Assembly (NCBI GenBank): GCA_037482215.1 | Contig: CP148074.1 | Location: 1,426,001-1,490,000 of the forward strand | Source of the DNA: Pseudomonas mendocina | GTDB taxonomy: Bacteria > Pseudomonadota > Gammaproteobacteria > Pseudomonadales > Pseudomonadaceae | DNA length: 64,000 nt | Direction: 5' to 3' | In this document: positions 20,501 through 29,661 of the stretch, piece by piece | Layout: each line of letters opens with the position of its first letter | How positions within the stretch are numbered: position 1 is the first letter of the stretch | Position numbers and translations under genes: made by a program | The notes under the pieces: model-generated | What the model was told of the DNA's origin: nothing | The model's database searches: none | The model's input: only the letters and a program-made list of their open reading frames with translations

Positions 20501-20634
20501 GTGTGTTCTTCGGCCCTATGGCGGTGGCGATTATGGGCGGCTTGATCGTTGCCACGGCGCTGACGCTGCTGTTCCTGCCTGCACTGTATGCCGCTTGGTT
20601 CAGGGTTAAGGAAGAGGAGCGTAAAACGCTCTGA
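17563..20634 (+). CDS. mexK: RND multidrug efflux transporter MexK
   Basis: 1,023 residues, the full length for the AcrB/MexB superfamily. Twelve TM helices in two halves, each with a large periplasmic domain. TM1 ends IVGALSYTKLGQSEDPPF; TM4 carries the proton-relay acidic pair in LGLLVDDAIIAVEMMA; TM10-TM12 include FGFVAMLGTIALSGMIMRNSVIL. In P. aeruginosa MexK exports triclosan, tetracycline and erythromycin with MexJ. It belongs to the group of RND pumps with short N-termini and the SEDPPF motif, which separates it from the MexB subgroup. A bidirectional terminator follows at 20648. Confidence 0.95.
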   Translation: MDFNLSAWALRNRQIVLYLMILLGIVGALSYTKLGQSEDPPFTFKAMVIQTNWPGASAEEVSRQVTERIEKKIMETGEYDKIISFSRPGVSQVTFLASDSMHSAAVPELFYQLRKKVSDIRHTLPQGIQGPFFNDEFGTTFGNIYALTGKGFDYAVLKDYADRIQLQLQRVKDVGKVELVGLQDEKIWVELSNTKLATLGLPLGAVQQALEEQNAVAAAGFFETQSDRVQLRVTGRFETVDEIRNFPIRVGDRTFRIADVAEVTRGFNDPPAPRMRFMGEDAIGLAVSMKQGGDILVLGKALEAEFARIQETLPMGMTLSKVSDQPAAVKAGVGEFVRVLAEAVIIVLLVSFFSLGLRTGLVVALSIPLVLAMTFATMYYFGIGLHKISLGALVLALGLLVDDAIIAVEMMAIKMEQGLDRIKAASYAWTSTAFPMLTGTLITAAGFLPIATAQSGTGEYTRSIFEVVAIALLVSWVAAVMFVPYLGAKLLPDLAAMHAAKHGDGHNPYATPFYRRVRGVIEWCVRRRKTVIFLTVALFAASIFLFRFVPQQFFPESGRMELMVDFKLSEGSSLKATEEQVHRFEKMLEGREGVESYVSYVGTGSPRFYLPLDQQLPAASFAQTVVLAKSIEDREKLRTWLIGMLPQEFPTLRTRVARLENGPPVGYPVQFRVSGEHIDEVRRLARMVADKVRENPHVTNVHLDWEEPSKLVRLVVDQERARALGVSTKDLSSFLQSTLTGTPVSQFREDNELIDIQLRGTSAEREELSLLPSLAVPTDNGRNVPLSQIATLEYGFEEGIIWHRNRLPTVTVRADIYDEQQPATLVKQILPNLESVRAELPDGFLLEVGGTVEDAGRGQRSVNAGIPLFIVVVLTLLMMQLKSMSRSAMVFLTAPLGLIGVTLFLLVFRQPFGFVAMLGTIALSGMIMRNSVILVDQIEQDIQSGMDRWRAIIEATVRRFRPIVLTALAAVLAMIPLSRSVFFGPMAVAIMGGLIVATALTLLFLPALYAAWFRVKEEERKTL

Positions 20635-20647
20635 TTTATCCGGGAAA

Positions 20648-20678
20648 TAAAAAACCAGGTCAATGACCTGGTTTTTTA
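20648..20678 (+). terminator. Bidirectional terminator between mexK and the LysR gene
   Basis: ACCAGGT, loop CAATG, ACCTGGT with an A-run on the left and TTTTTT on the right. It serves mexK and the convergent LysR gene. Confidence 0.92.
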
Positions 20679-20693
20679 TGGCTAAGTGTTTAA

Positions 20694-21671
20694 TCAGGCT
20701 TTCAGGGTGCCTCCCCATTTGGCCGCATTCTGGCGGAAGCACTCTTTGAGGTCGGTCAGACTAAAATGCGGTTTGCTCTCATTGCGCCAGCACATCCCGA
20801 GTGAGCCTCTAGCCTCCAACTCAAAGCCTGTATCCACAATGAGGCCTTTTTGACTGAACTGTTGAGTGACGCGCTCAGATGCAACAGATAGCAGATCTGT
20901 AGTTTGTAGCATCCACAAATTGGCCATGAGAGAGGACGATTCAATTCTGTAATTCAGGGGCTGAGATCCCGCTGCGGTGATGGCTGAGTCGAGTCGAGAG
21001 CGGATCGGTGTTCCCTGAGGCCAGACGATCCACTCATACTCATTGAGTACGTCCCAGTTAAGTACCTTTCTTTGCAACAGTGGATGTTCAGGCCGGCAGA
21101 TAACGCGCACACCTTCACTGCACAACATTTCATTGTGCAGACTGGGTCTGGGTTTGTAATTATCAAGTCTTCCGATTACCAAATCATGCTCACCTTGTTC
21201 TAGGCGCTCAAGTAGCACATGCATCGGCGCCTCATTGAGTTCGATGCTGGCCTTTGGATGTCGTTTGAGGAAATGGTTAATGCTGTCTGGAACCAAGTGT
21301 GTAGCAGATGCAGGCGATGTGCCGATGGATATCCGAAACGAATTGCCATGGCTAATGGCTTTGAGCGCTTCCTGTGCTCGTTTCATTTCGCCAATAACCC
21401 GTTCGGCATGGATCAGTAACATTCGGCCGTGTTCAGTGGGTTTAAGGCCTCGGCTGTGACGTTCATAGAGCTGTGCGCCTACGGCATCTTCCAGTTCTTT
21501 TAGCCACTTCGACAGTGAGGGTTGAGCGGTAAAACTGAGGCGGGCGGTTTCGCTGATGCTCCCCGTATCTGCCAGTCTTAGTAAAAGCTCAAGGTGCTGC
21601 ACGCGTAATCGACGAGTCCATTCCATTTTCGCGCATTCCGTTTTCAGTATGGGTGCATCGCAAAATACCAT
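20694..21671 (-). CDS. LysR-type regulator of the gentisate cluster
   Basis: 325 residues. The HTH is RLRVQHLELLLRLADTGSIS followed by ETARLSFTAQPSLSKWLKEL (about residues 20-60), and a substrate-binding-like effector domain follows. I chose ATG at 21671 because AGGAGAAA lies just upstream; ATG at 21626 (MEWTRRL) is a possible shorter start, and the open frame to 21806 is probably not translated. It is divergent from the gentisate dioxygenase gene with 75 bases between. That gap holds TAAT-CTGCCT-ATTA at 21698-21711, a candidate LysR-box region. Likely activator of the four downstream genes, with gentisate or a related aromatic acid as inducer (inference). Confidence 0.88.
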   Translation of the reverse strand: MVFCDAPILKTECAKMEWTRRLRVQHLELLLRLADTGSISETARLSFTAQPSLSKWLKELEDAVGAQLYERHSRGLKPTEHGRMLLIHAERVIGEMKRAQEALKAISHGNSFRISIGTSPASATHLVPDSINHFLKRHPKASIELNEAPMHVLLERLEQGEHDLVIGRLDNYKPRPSLHNEMLCSEGVRVICRPEHPLLQRKVLNWDVLNEYEWIVWPQGTPIRSRLDSAITAAGSQPLNYRIESSSLMANLWMLQTTDLLSVASERVTQQFSQKGLIVDTGFELEARGSLGMCWRNESKPHFSLTDLKECFRQNAAKWGGTLKA

Positions 21672-21746
21672 TTTTCTCCTTGGATTTACCCTGCCGATAA
21701 TCTGCCTATTACAGCTCATCAAGAGCAGTGATTTTGTGGGGGCAGT

Positions 21747-22787
21747 ATGGACAAAATAAGCAAGGGTCAGCGTGCGGATTATTATGAGCGTATTGAGCGT
21801 CAACATTTATCTCCACTATGGGAGTCGCTTCATCAGCTAGTCCCCACCAAACCCATTGATGCCTGTGTGCCAGTGTTGTGGCGGTATCAGGATGTTCGAC
21901 CTTACCTGATAGAGGCAGGCGAGCTGATTAGTGCTGAGGAGGCCATCCGCCGAGTACTCATCCTTGAGAATCCGGCTCTACGCGGACTTGCTTCGACTAC
22001 CTCCACACTTTATGCAGGGCTGCAGCTTATTTTGCCGGGAGAGACGGCCCCGAGCCATCGTCATACCCAATCCGCACTGCGCTTGGTGGTCGAAGGTAGG
22101 GGGGCTTATACAGTTGTAAACGGCGAGCGCACCACGATGGAACCCGGTGATTTCATCATCACACCCTCATGGGCTTGGCATGATCACGGTAACACCGCGA
22201 GTGAAGGCGCGGAGCCTGTAGTGTGGTTGGATGGATTAGATATTCCAATCGTGCGCTTTCTAAACGCCGGGTTTGCCCAAAATGGTCAAGAGGATAGCCA
22301 GCCGATAAGATTGCAGGAGGGGACTAGTTTTGCTCGCTTCGGTCACAACATGGTGCCTGTTAATCATCGTCATAAAGGCCGTACTTCGCCCATTTTCAAC
22401 TATCCCTATGCCCGCTCTAGAGAAGCGCTCGATAACTTATTGCGTTTCGAAGAAATAGATCCTTGTTATGGCGTCAAGCTGACCTATACAAATCCGCTGA
22501 CTGGTAGCTGGGCCATGCCCAGTATCGCCGCCTTTATCCAGTTGTTGCCTGCCGGATTTGACGGGCTGCCATCCAGAAGTACGGATGCCACCGTGTACGT
22601 TGTAGTGGAAGGCAAGGGCAGGGCCACTGTTGGCCAGCAGCTGTTTACCTTCGAAGAGCATGATGTGTTTGTCGTGCCCAGTTGGGTGCCTGTCAGCTTT
22701 GCTTGTGCACAAGACGTAGTGTTGTTCAGTTTTTCTGATCGCCCTGTGCAGGAGTTCCTCGGCTTGTGGCGTGAATCGCTGCAGTAA
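21747..22787 (+). CDS. Gentisate 1,2-dioxygenase
   Basis: Opens the ring of gentisate (2,5-dihydroxybenzoate) to maleylpyruvate using Fe(II) and O2. 346 residues, the normal length, with two cupin domains. The N-terminal cupin shows [20 protein letters not shown], with the HxH iron ligands, then [14 protein letters not shown] with the third His. The C-terminal cupin ([16 protein letters not shown]) has lost the metal His pattern, usual in this family. ATG at 21747 is followed by [15 protein letters not shown], a typical N-terminus. First gene of a cluster with fumarylpyruvate hydrolase, an MFS remnant and a broken maleylpyruvate isomerase. Confidence 0.94.
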   Translation: MDKISKGQRADYYERIERQHLSPLWESLHQLVPTKPIDACVPVLWRYQDVRPYLIEAGELISAEEAIRRVLILENPALRGLASTTSTLYAGLQLILPGETAPSHRHTQSALRLVVEGRGAYTVVNGERTTMEPGDFIITPSWAWHDHGNTASEGAEPVVWLDGLDIPIVRFLNAGFAQNGQEDSQPIRLQEGTSFARFGHNMVPVNHRHKGRTSPIFNYPYARSREALDNLLRFEEIDPCYGVKLTYTNPLTGSWAMPSIAAFIQLLPAGFDGLPSRSTDATVYVVVEGKGRATVGQQLFTFEEHDVFVVPSWVPVSFACAQDVVLFSFSDRPVQEFLGLWRESLQ

Positions 22788-22867
22788 AGCCCTTCCCCCT
22801 ATCGTTCGATGCCACGCCCAATTGCGTTGCTGCACCCGTGCGCACGCCTAAATTTGTGGAGGTTTAC

Positions 22868-23566
22868 ATGTCTTATGTGGTCCCACCTGCAAGCATTACC
22901 CGGCTTCCGGTTTCTGGTAGCCAAGATTCGTTTCCTGTTCGGCGGGTGTATTGCGTAGGCCGTAACTACGCAGCACACGCTCGTGAGATGGGTTTTGACC
23001 CGGATCGCGAACCGCCATTTTTCTTCTGTAAACCTGCTGATGCCGTTGTGCCTGTTTCCCTTGGGCAGACGCTGGAGTTGGCCTATCCAGCTGAGACCAG
23101 CAACTACCACTACGAAATTGAATTGGTCGTGGCCATCGGCACGGCAGGCAGCAACATTGCGCAACAGGATGCGCTCAAGCATGTGTGGGGGTATGCCGTC
23201 GGTCTGGACATGACCCGACGCGACCTGCAAATAAAAATGCGCGAGATGGGCCGCCCTTGGGAAATCGGCAAAGCCTTCGACTATTCCGCTCCCATCGGAC
23301 CGCTGCACAAGGCGACAGAGTTTGGTGAGCCAACCGACGCTGCGATCTGGCTGAAAGTAAACGGTGCGGACAAACAGCGCAGTGACATCAGTCAGTTGAT
23401 CTGGTCGGTGGCTGAAACCATCAGTTGGTTGTCTCGTTATTTCGAGTTGCAACCGGGCGACCTGATTATGACCGGTACCCCTGAAGGTGTTGGGCCTGTT
23501 GTGTCGGGTGACTTGATGACCGGCGGGATTGATCGTCTGGGTGAAATCAAGGTTCGCGTCATCTGA
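22868..23566 (+). CDS. Fumarylpyruvate hydrolase (FAH family, NagK-like)
   Basis: 232 residues. Hydrolyses fumarylpyruvate to fumarate and pyruvate, the last step of the gentisate pathway. Seen: the FAH-family start [16 protein letters not shown], the metal ligands in [13 protein letters not shown] (ExE) and the Asp of [12 protein letters not shown], and the C-terminal [19 protein letters not shown] at 22868 follows GGAGG at the right spacing; the open frame to 22838 is not needed. It could also act slowly on maleylpyruvate directly, which matters because the isomerase gene here is broken. The gene is intact. Confidence 0.93.
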   Translation: MSYVVPPASITRLPVSGSQDSFPVRRVYCVGRNYAAHAREMGFDPDREPPFFFCKPADAVVPVSLGQTLELAYPAETSNYHYEIELVVAIGTAGSNIAQQDALKHVWGYAVGLDMTRRDLQIKMREMGRPWEIGKAFDYSAPIGPLHKATEFGEPTDAAIWLKVNGADKQRSDISQLIWSVAETISWLSRYFELQPGDLIMTGTPEGVGPVVSGDLMTGGIDRLGEIKVRVI

Positions 23567-23596
23567 ACGATGCTGCCCGGCAGCCCGGAGTGATCC

Positions 23597-24249
23597 ATGT
23601 CTTCCGATTCTGAGCAGCCTGTGGACGTACAGGACTTTATTGATCAGCAGCCTGTCGGGCGCTTCCATCTTCTGTTGGTGGCGCTGGGCTTTGCGATCAC
23701 GGAGGTGGATGTTTTTGATACTGCTGCAATTGGTTTTATCGCCCGGCTTTTCGTGAAGGCTTGGGGCTTTCAGCCGTACCTATAAGCCCGTTGTTGGGAT
23801 CTGGTCTGGTTGGCTTGATGGTCTTTGCGATTGCGTTGGGTGCGCTGATGGATCGCTATGATCCGTGGCGTGTGCTGGCGCTGGCCTATCTATGCGGGGC
23901 TTTAGCGATGTGGGGCGTCGCGCAACTACACGATCAGTTTGTGCTGCTGATTTTCTGCGTGGCGGCGCTGGGCATGTGTATCAGTGGTTCGCAGGTCGGC
24001 GCCAATGTCTTGGCCGCCAGCTTCTATCCCACCTCCGGCCGGGCCACGGGTGTTGCCTGGGCGCAAGGTGTGGGACGTATTGGTGCAATCTCCGGCACCT
24101 TACTGGGTGGGCAGATGATCTCCGTTGGCTTCGGTTTTACCGCTATTTTCCTCTTGTTGGCGATTCCGGCTTTGCTGGCCTGCGCAGCCGTTTTCTATAT
24201 GGGGCAGCGTTATCGCGCGCCCGTTATGCCGGTTCTAATGCAACCCTGA
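23597..24249 (+). pseudogene. MFS aromatic-acid transporter remnant: internal deletion plus frameshift
   Basis: An aromatic acid/H+ symporter of the PcaK/BenK type is normally about 440-460 residues; only about 210 codons remain. Frame 2 from ATG 23597 gives the normal N-terminus and TM1 (VDVQDFIDQQPVGRFHLLLV; VFDTAAIGFIA), then runs to a TAA at 23783. From about 23765 the next frame continues the protein with SPLLGSGLVGLMVFA (TM2), but this passes straight into ALGALMDRYDPWRVLALAYL, which is the loop after TM8, and the normal C-terminus follows. About 230 residues (TM3 to TM7) are therefore missing. The join falls in the duplicated GxxxDRxxx loop motif shared by the two halves of MFS proteins. 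Non-functional as a transporter. Confidence 0.88.
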
Positions 24250-24259
24250 GAGGTTATTC

Positions 24260-24900
24260 ATGCAGCTCTACAGTTTTTGTCACAGCTCGACCTCATACCG
24301 GGTGCGTATCGCCCTTGCCATCAAAGGGATTGATTATGAATACCTTCCAGTCAATCTGCGTGCAGGTCAGCAGCGTTCGGAGCAGCATCTGGCTGTCAAT
24401 CCGGCTGGCGGTGTACCGGTTTTGGTGACGGGTGATGGTGCGGTGCTGACCCAGTCGTTGGCTATCATCGAGTATCTCGACAGCCGTTATCCGCATAAAC
24501 GGCTGATTCCCTCTGACTCGTTACGGCGTGCGCGGGTCGTGGAGTTGGCTGACCTGATCAGCTGTGACATCCATCCGCTTAACAATGTGCGGGTCAAAAA
24601 CTATCTGTCAAAGACGCTGCAACTGGATAGTGCTCAGGTGGAAGCGTGGGGAAATCACTGGGTGAGCCAGGGGCTGGAAGCGGCTGAGGTTTTCTTCAGC
24701 GTCATGGCTGGGGTGAATACTGCTTTGGGTATGAGCCAGGTCTGGCTGATTGCTGTTTGGTGCCGCAAGTGACTAACGCCCTGCGCATGGGCATCAACCT
24801 TGACGCGTTGGAGCGGGTCATGGCGGTGTACCAGCGTTGTGTGCTGCACCCGGCATTCATTCAGGCTGCGCCGGTTAACCAGATGGACTTTGTGCCTTAA
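24260..24900 (+). pseudogene. Maleylpyruvate/maleylacetoacetate isomerase, frameshifted
   Basis: A zeta-class glutathione S-transferase-type isomerase that would convert maleylpyruvate to fumarylpyruvate with glutathione. Frame 2 from ATG 24260 gives the intact N-domain with the zeta-class motif SSTSYRVRIALAIKGIDYEY and about 155 correct residues, then runs into a premature stop at 24770-24772. The missing C-terminus is in another frame: YEPGLADCCLVPQ, then VTNALRMGINLDALE, ending DFVP at 24900. The frame change is near 24727-24735 (around TTTGGGTATGAG). Restoring one base would give a protein of about 213 residues, the normal length. A sequencing error is possible, but the adjacent transporter is also broken. 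Confidence 0.88.
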
Positions 24901-25046
24901 TCATTCACGAACATCCCTGAAAACAGTGGCTTCATCTGCCGGTTTGTGCGCAAGCACACGGCTGGCGTTTACTGGTATTGCCTGAGCGCTCGACTAGTCT
25001 TACACCTCGCCATACTCAACAGTCAGTGCATTCAGGTGAGGTCGTT

Positions 25047-26555
25047 ATGGGTGGACAACGTTTGATGAAGTGCGGCCTGCTGGTCGCGATGTTCGGCGTT
25101 TTTTTACACAGCGCGGTGGCGGGGACGCTTGAGTGGGTCTCCGCGGATCTCAACGCTGCCGAAGAGGCAGAAGTCGACAAACTGGTATTGCCCATGCCGC
25201 AGGAGTGGTTGGGGGATTTTGACGGCATGCGTGAGCGCCGATTGGTTCGTGTGTTGGTGCCGTACAGCAAGACCTACTACTTCGTTGATCGCGGGCATCA
25301 GTTCGGTATCAGTTACGAGCTGGGGAAGGCTCTGGAGGACTGGCTCAACCGCACCCACCCGCAAGCGACACGCTCCCTGCGCTGGCAGGTGGCATTTATA
25401 CCTGTAGCCCGCGATGAGCTACTGCCGCGCCTGGTCAGCGGCGGTGGTGATATCGCCGCAGGCGGCCTGACCATCACCGACCAGCGCTTGCAAGCGGTGG
25501 ACTTCGCTCCCCCCTTTAACACGCGCGTGCGTGAGGCTGTAATCACCGGGCCGGAAAGCCGACCGCTGAACTCACTGGATGATTTGGCTGGACAGGAAAT
25601 CACCGTGCGCGCCTCCAGCAGTTATTACGAGCATCTGCTGGGCATCAACAAAGCGTTTAAAGCCCGGGGGCTGGAACCGATCAAACTGATCGCAGCCGAT
25701 GAGAACCTGGAGTCAGAAGACCTGCTGGAAATGCTCAATGCCGGTTTGCTCAACGCAGTGGTAGTTGACCGCTACATTGCTGAAGCATGGAGTCCGCTGT
25801 ATACCGATTTGAAGATACATGACGCCTTTTACGTACATGAAGGCGGGCACTTTGCTTGGGCCATTCGTAAGGACAGCCCGCTGTTGAAAGAACAATTGGG
25901 GCAATTTGTCAGCAAGCACAAGGACGGCACCACGTTCGGTGCCTTGGTTTACAAAAAGTACGTGAAAAACAGCAAGCGCATGTTCAATGCAGTATCTGAA
26001 ACGGAGATGAAGAAGTTCAAGGAGCTGGTTTCACTGTTTGAAAAACATGCCGGAACCTATGACTTTGACTACCTGATGCTGATGGCCCAGGGTTTTCAAG
26101 AGTCGCGCCTGAACCAGTCAGCACGTAGCCCGAGGGGCGCAGTTGGTGTGATGCAGTTGTTACCGTCCACGGCGGCGGACCGATCCATCGCCATCCAAGG
26201 TATCGAAACCAGTGCCGACAAAAACATCCAGGCCGGTAGCAAATACATGCGCTTGTTGGCTGATAGATACCTTAACGATCCTGAATTAACGCCCATGAAC
26301 CGTACGTTACTGGCCTTCGCTGCCTACAACGCTGGGCCGGGTAACCTGCGCAAATTCAGGCGTTTGGCAGAGAAGTCTGGGTTGGATAAAAACGTTTGGT
26401 TCGGCAATGTCGAACATGCCGCAGCGCGGGTTGTAGGGCGCGAGACGGTGGATTACGTCGGCAATATCTACAAGTACTACGTGGCCTACAAACTGGCGGA
26501 GGAGAAGAATCGCCACCGTGCCGAGCTGCGCAAAGCCAGTGCCGCCGCTTACTGA
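25047..26555 (+). CDS. MltF-like membrane-bound lytic transglycosylase
   Basis: 502 residues. It has a signal peptide or anchor (MKCGLLVAMFGVFLHSAVAG), a periplasmic solute-binding (SBP_bac_3-like) domain about residues 70-320 (RLVRVLVPYSKTYYFVDRG; GGGDIAAGGLTITDQR), and a C-terminal SLT/goose-lysozyme-fold domain about 345-500. In the latter, AQGFQESRLNQSARSPRGAV contains the catalytic Glu and VGVMQLLPSTA the substrate motif; AFAAYNAGPGNL is also diagnostic. This is the MltF architecture: cleavage of peptidoglycan glycan strands to 1,6-anhydro ends, modulated by the sensor-like domain. ATG at 25047 has GGTGAG ahead; ATG at 25065 would also keep the signal. Pseudomonads usually carry two such proteins; this looks like the second type rather than canonical MltF. 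Confidence 0.87.
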   Translation: MGGQRLMKCGLLVAMFGVFLHSAVAGTLEWVSADLNAAEEAEVDKLVLPMPQEWLGDFDGMRERRLVRVLVPYSKTYYFVDRGHQFGISYELGKALEDWLNRTHPQATRSLRWQVAFIPVARDELLPRLVSGGGDIAAGGLTITDQRLQAVDFAPPFNTRVREAVITGPESRPLNSLDDLAGQEITVRASSSYYEHLLGINKAFKARGLEPIKLIAADENLESEDLLEMLNAGLLNAVVVDRYIAEAWSPLYTDLKIHDAFYVHEGGHFAWAIRKDSPLLKEQLGQFVSKHKDGTTFGALVYKKYVKNSKRMFNAVSETEMKKFKELVSLFEKHAGTYDFDYLMLMAQGFQESRLNQSARSPRGAVGVMQLLPSTAADRSIAIQGIETSADKNIQAGSKYMRLLADRYLNDPELTPMNRTLLAFAAYNAGPGNLRKFRRLAEKSGLDKNVWFGNVEHAAARVVGRETVDYVGNIYKYYVAYKLAEEKNRHRAELRKASAAAY

Positions 26556-26758
26556 TTCAGCTCCTGCAATGCCCGCCGCACCATGGATGCGTAAGCGGCG
26601 GGTTTCAGGGCGTACAGCTCACCGGCCACCCAGGTTAGCCAGCGCGGCCCAAGCTCTGCTTTTGCAGCAAACAGGCGTTGGGCTTCTGCCTCGGCCCGGG
26701 CCTGATTGGCCCGGTGAAATTCGGCACGGCTGGTGGGTTCTTCGTGATCAGTAGACAT
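26549..26758 (-). CDS. Small conserved hypothetical protein next to plsB
   Basis: 69 residues, soluble, Ala/Arg/Glu-rich helix (FHRANQARAEAEAQRLFAAK) followed by LGPRWLTWVAGELYALKPAAY. It overlaps the 3' end of the transglycosylase gene on the other strand by 7 bases and lies just upstream of... its own downstream neighbour on this strand; plsB ends 5 bases before it starts being antiparallel-adjacent, so plsB and this gene are transcribed in the same direction with plsB first. The spacing implies co-transcription after plsB. No family motif is recognised and function is unknown. Confidence 0.7.
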   Translation of the reverse strand: MSTDHEEPTSRAEFHRANQARAEAEAQRLFAAKAELGPRWLTWVAGELYALKPAAYASMVRRALQELNQ

Positions 26759-26763
26759 AGGCG

Positions 26764-29259
26764 TTACTGAGCCGGGGTGGCCGGCTCAGGTGTTTCCTCG
26801 TTGCGATCCATGGCCACCTGTTGGATTGACAGGCGAATTTCTGCCGGAAGCACGCGTTTGGCTGCGCCTTCTACCAACTCGCTGAGCTTCGGATGATGGC
26901 TGAGTTTGCCTGCTTCATCCTGGCGCAAAACGCCTTGGCTGAGCATGCTCTTGATGAAATGGCGGAACAGGTTCTTGTCAAAGAACTCCGGCGCATTCAG
27001 GCCGTGCAGAATCGACAGGCGCTGTGCCATGACGGTACAGAGGTTTTCCAGTTCCTCGGCAGTGATGCTGTTCTGTCCGGCCTTGAGCAGCAGGGCGGTG
27101 GCCATGTAGAAGCGTTGTAGAGTCTGCACGATGGCGCGGGACAGCAGTGTCAGCAGCACAAACTCGCGGGAGCTTGGCGCCGGGCGTGTGTATACACCCT
27201 CGTTGAGTTTGAGCAGGCCCTGCTCAACAAAGGCGTTCAACCACTGATCCACGACATCGTCCAGCTCATCCACATTCCAGCGGATAAACAGCTCCGCCTG
27301 CAGATAGGGATACAAGGCGCGGGTGTACAGCACAATTTGTTCGCGGCTCATGCGTGAGCTGCTCTGGAAGAAGCTGGCCAGCAACGCAGGCAGGGCAAAA
27401 ATGTGCAGCACGTTGTTGCGGTAGTAGGTCATCAGGACGGCATTTTGCTCATCCAGATAGAAAATATTGCCCAGCGCATCCTTTTGCTCGGCCAACAGAT
27501 CCATACGTTTTACGTAGTCGATCAGCGCCTTGCCGTCTCCCTCAGGCAATGTGGTATGAGGCGAGTAGGGCACTTTGCGCAACAGAGCCAGGTACATATC
27601 CAGCACGCGCTCAAGCCCACGGTTATCCAAGGCCAACTTGCTGGTAGAGAGCATGGCCAGTGCCACCAGGTTCACCGGGTTGATTGCCGCGGCCTCATTG
27701 AGACGCTGTGCAACATGATCGCCCAGGTTGTTGGTGACCTGATTCAGCCACTCTGGGCGGTATTGGTCGCCATAATCCTGATCACGCCAGCCCGGTTGTT
27801 GCTGGTCGAGAAACTCAGCCAGTTTGATGGGCTCACCGAAATTGACCCAAACCTGGCCGAAGCGTTGTTTCAGCGCTCCAATCACTTTGAAAATGTCGAA
27901 GATGGACTCTTTCTTCTTAGCCGCACCGCGCAGCTCGCCCAAATAGGTGCGGCCTTCCAGTACGCGCTCGTAACCGATATAAACCGGCACAAAGACAATC
28001 GGCAGGCGGTTACTGCGCAGGAAACTGCGCATGGTGATCGCCAGCATCCCGGTTTTCGGTTGCAGCATGCGCCCGGTGCGGGAGCGGCCGCCCTCGACGA
28101 AGTACTCCACCGGGAAACCCTTGCTGAACAAGGTATGCAGGTACTCGTTGAAGACCGCTGTGTACAGCGGGTTGCCCTTGAAGGTGCGGCGCATAAAAAA
28201 CGCACCACCACGCCGCAGCAAACCACCGATTACCGGCATGTTCAGGTTGATGCCTGCGGCGATGTGCGGCGGCGTCAGGCCGCTGCGGAACAGCTGATAG
28301 GACAGCAGCAGGTAGTCGATATGGCTGCGGTGGCACGGCACATAAATCACCTCGTGGCCCTGCGCGACATCTTGCACAGCCTCGATATGGTTGACCCGGA
28401 TACCGTCGTAAATCTTGTTCCAGAACCAGCTCAGCACCAGCTCAAGGAAACGGATTGCCGTGTAGGTGTAGTCCGAAGCAATCTCGTTACCGTAACGCAG
28501 GGCTTGGCTTTCCGCCTTCTCCAGGGTGATGTTTTCACGCTGAGCTTCATCAGCGATGGCCTGACGAACCAGTGGCGCGTGGACCAACCCTTTAACCAGG
28601 TTACGCCGGTGGGAAACGTCAGGACCGATCACCGCCGTTTTCTGGTTACGGAAGTGCACCCGCAGAATACGTTGCGCCATGCGCAGCGTGCGCTCGTGGC
28701 CTTTATCCTGCTCAATCAGTTCACGCATGTGGATCGGCGAGGAAAACTGCACCCGTGTCTTACGCCCCAGAATCAGGATGCTCACCAGTCGGCGCAGGCG
28801 CCCAGTTACCGCCCAGCTGTCAGCGAACAACAACTTCCAAGCGCTGGTTTCTCGATCAGGAGATTGGCCCCAAAACACGCTGACCGGGATGATCTGTGCA
28901 TCATCCACGGCATTCTGGCTCAGCGCACTGATCAAGCGTTGCAGAGTGGGTGAGCTACCGCGTTTGCTTCTACGTCCCAGCCAGCCTGCTTCTTCGGTCA
29001 GGTAGAAGAATGCAGCAGGCTCCTCATGCGAGCCCACTGTAACCGGCAACACAGGGCGAGGTAGCCCGGCCTTACGGCACTCAGTATCCACCACTGCCAG
29101 ATCGCTCAAGGACGCTTGTTGCAGCACATAGAACACCGGCTTGCTGCGGTCGAGTTTGAGGGTGAAGGCGGACTGATTGATGGTCTCCGAACGCACCCAA
29201 AGGTAAAGCAGGCGGCGCAGAGTGCCAAAAACGAGGCGGTGCAGCGGTGATCGGGTCAT
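26764..29259 (-). CDS. plsB: Glycerol-3-phosphate 1-O-acyltransferase
   Basis: 831 residues, the normal length of the large PlsB. It transfers an acyl chain from acyl-ACP or acyl-CoA to sn-glycerol-3-phosphate at the inner membrane, the first step of phospholipid synthesis. Acyltransferase motif I is [15 protein letters not shown] (HxxxxD), motif III is [20 protein letters not shown], and motif IV is [19 protein letters not shown] at 29259 has no strong SD. The long frame on the opposite strand (27403-28953) is a coding shadow. A 69-codon gene follows closely on the same strand. Confidence 0.97.
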   Translation of the reverse strand: MTRSPLHRLVFGTLRRLLYLWVRSETINQSAFTLKLDRSKPVFYVLQQASLSDLAVVDTECRKAGLPRPVLPVTVGSHEEPAAFFYLTEEAGWLGRRSKRGSSPTLQRLISALSQNAVDDAQIIPVSVFWGQSPDRETSAWKLLFADSWAVTGRLRRLVSILILGRKTRVQFSSPIHMRELIEQDKGHERTLRMAQRILRVHFRNQKTAVIGPDVSHRRNLVKGLVHAPLVRQAIADEAQRENITLEKAESQALRYGNEIASDYTYTAIRFLELVLSWFWNKIYDGIRVNHIEAVQDVAQGHEVIYVPCHRSHIDYLLLSYQLFRSGLTPPHIAAGINLNMPVIGGLLRRGGAFFMRRTFKGNPLYTAVFNEYLHTLFSKGFPVEYFVEGGRSRTGRMLQPKTGMLAITMRSFLRSNRLPIVFVPVYIGYERVLEGRTYLGELRGAAKKKESIFDIFKVIGALKQRFGQVWVNFGEPIKLAEFLDQQQPGWRDQDYGDQYRPEWLNQVTNNLGDHVAQRLNEAAAINPVNLVALAMLSTSKLALDNRGLERVLDMYLALLRKVPYSPHTTLPEGDGKALIDYVKRMDLLAEQKDALGNIFYLDEQNAVLMTYYRNNVLHIFALPALLASFFQSSSRMSREQIVLYTRALYPYLQAELFIRWNVDELDDVVDQWLNAFVEQGLLKLNEGVYTRPAPSSREFVLLTLLSRAIVQTLQRFYMATALLLKAGQNSITAEELENLCTVMAQRLSILHGLNAPEFFDKNLFRHFIKSMLSQGVLRQDEAGKLSHHPKLSELVEGAAKRVLPAEIRLSIQQVAMDRNEETPEPATPAQ

Positions 29260-29661
29260 ACGTGTTTAGTGGCTATGCAAACGAGCAACTGCTCGGGAGC
29301 GCGTAGTGTGCCGGAACGCTACGCGTGCAGCAAAACTCTTGGCAGCTCTGGGGGAATAAAAGTCATTTTTATCCATTGGCGACCCTTCTCTGGGACGCAT
29401 CAAGGCTCAAAGCCACTATTTGGATGAAGTTTTTGTAATTTTTATCTAAGCCACTTGTCTAGTTGGCTACACCAGTAATCTCAAGGAGTTCCTTACCATT
29501 TGTCTTATGTTTTATGGGTCTAAAAATCATGTTTGTAATAAAATTTATACCTAAAAGAAATTGATCTGAAATATCGCATCGCCAAGATCCACCTCCAACA
29601 CGAACGAGTCCACAACGCTCGGGTGTTTGCCAACACTTAAAAGTAAACAGAGGAATCTTCG
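29260..29661. other. 402-bp intergenic region between divergent plsB and the porin gene
   Basis: AT-rich towards the porin side, with AGAGGAATC as the porin ribosome site. I looked for a PHO box (two CTGTCAT-like half-sites), as expected before oprP/oprO-type genes, and did not find a convincing one. No gene is supported. Confidence 0.5.

Noticed and set aside
21624..21806. Longest start (21806) for the gentisate LysR gene
   Set aside because: It would overlap the dioxygenase gene start and ignores the good SD before ATG 21671.
27403..28953. A 516-codon plus-strand frame
   Set aside because: Lies entirely antisense to plsB, with atypical composition rich in His, Gln and Arg and no motif. 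Coding shadow.
29380..29661. A PHO box upstream of the OprO/OprP-type porin
   Set aside because: Only AT-rich sequence with TTGTAATTTTTATCTAA-like fragments; neither CTGTCAT half-site is recognisable.
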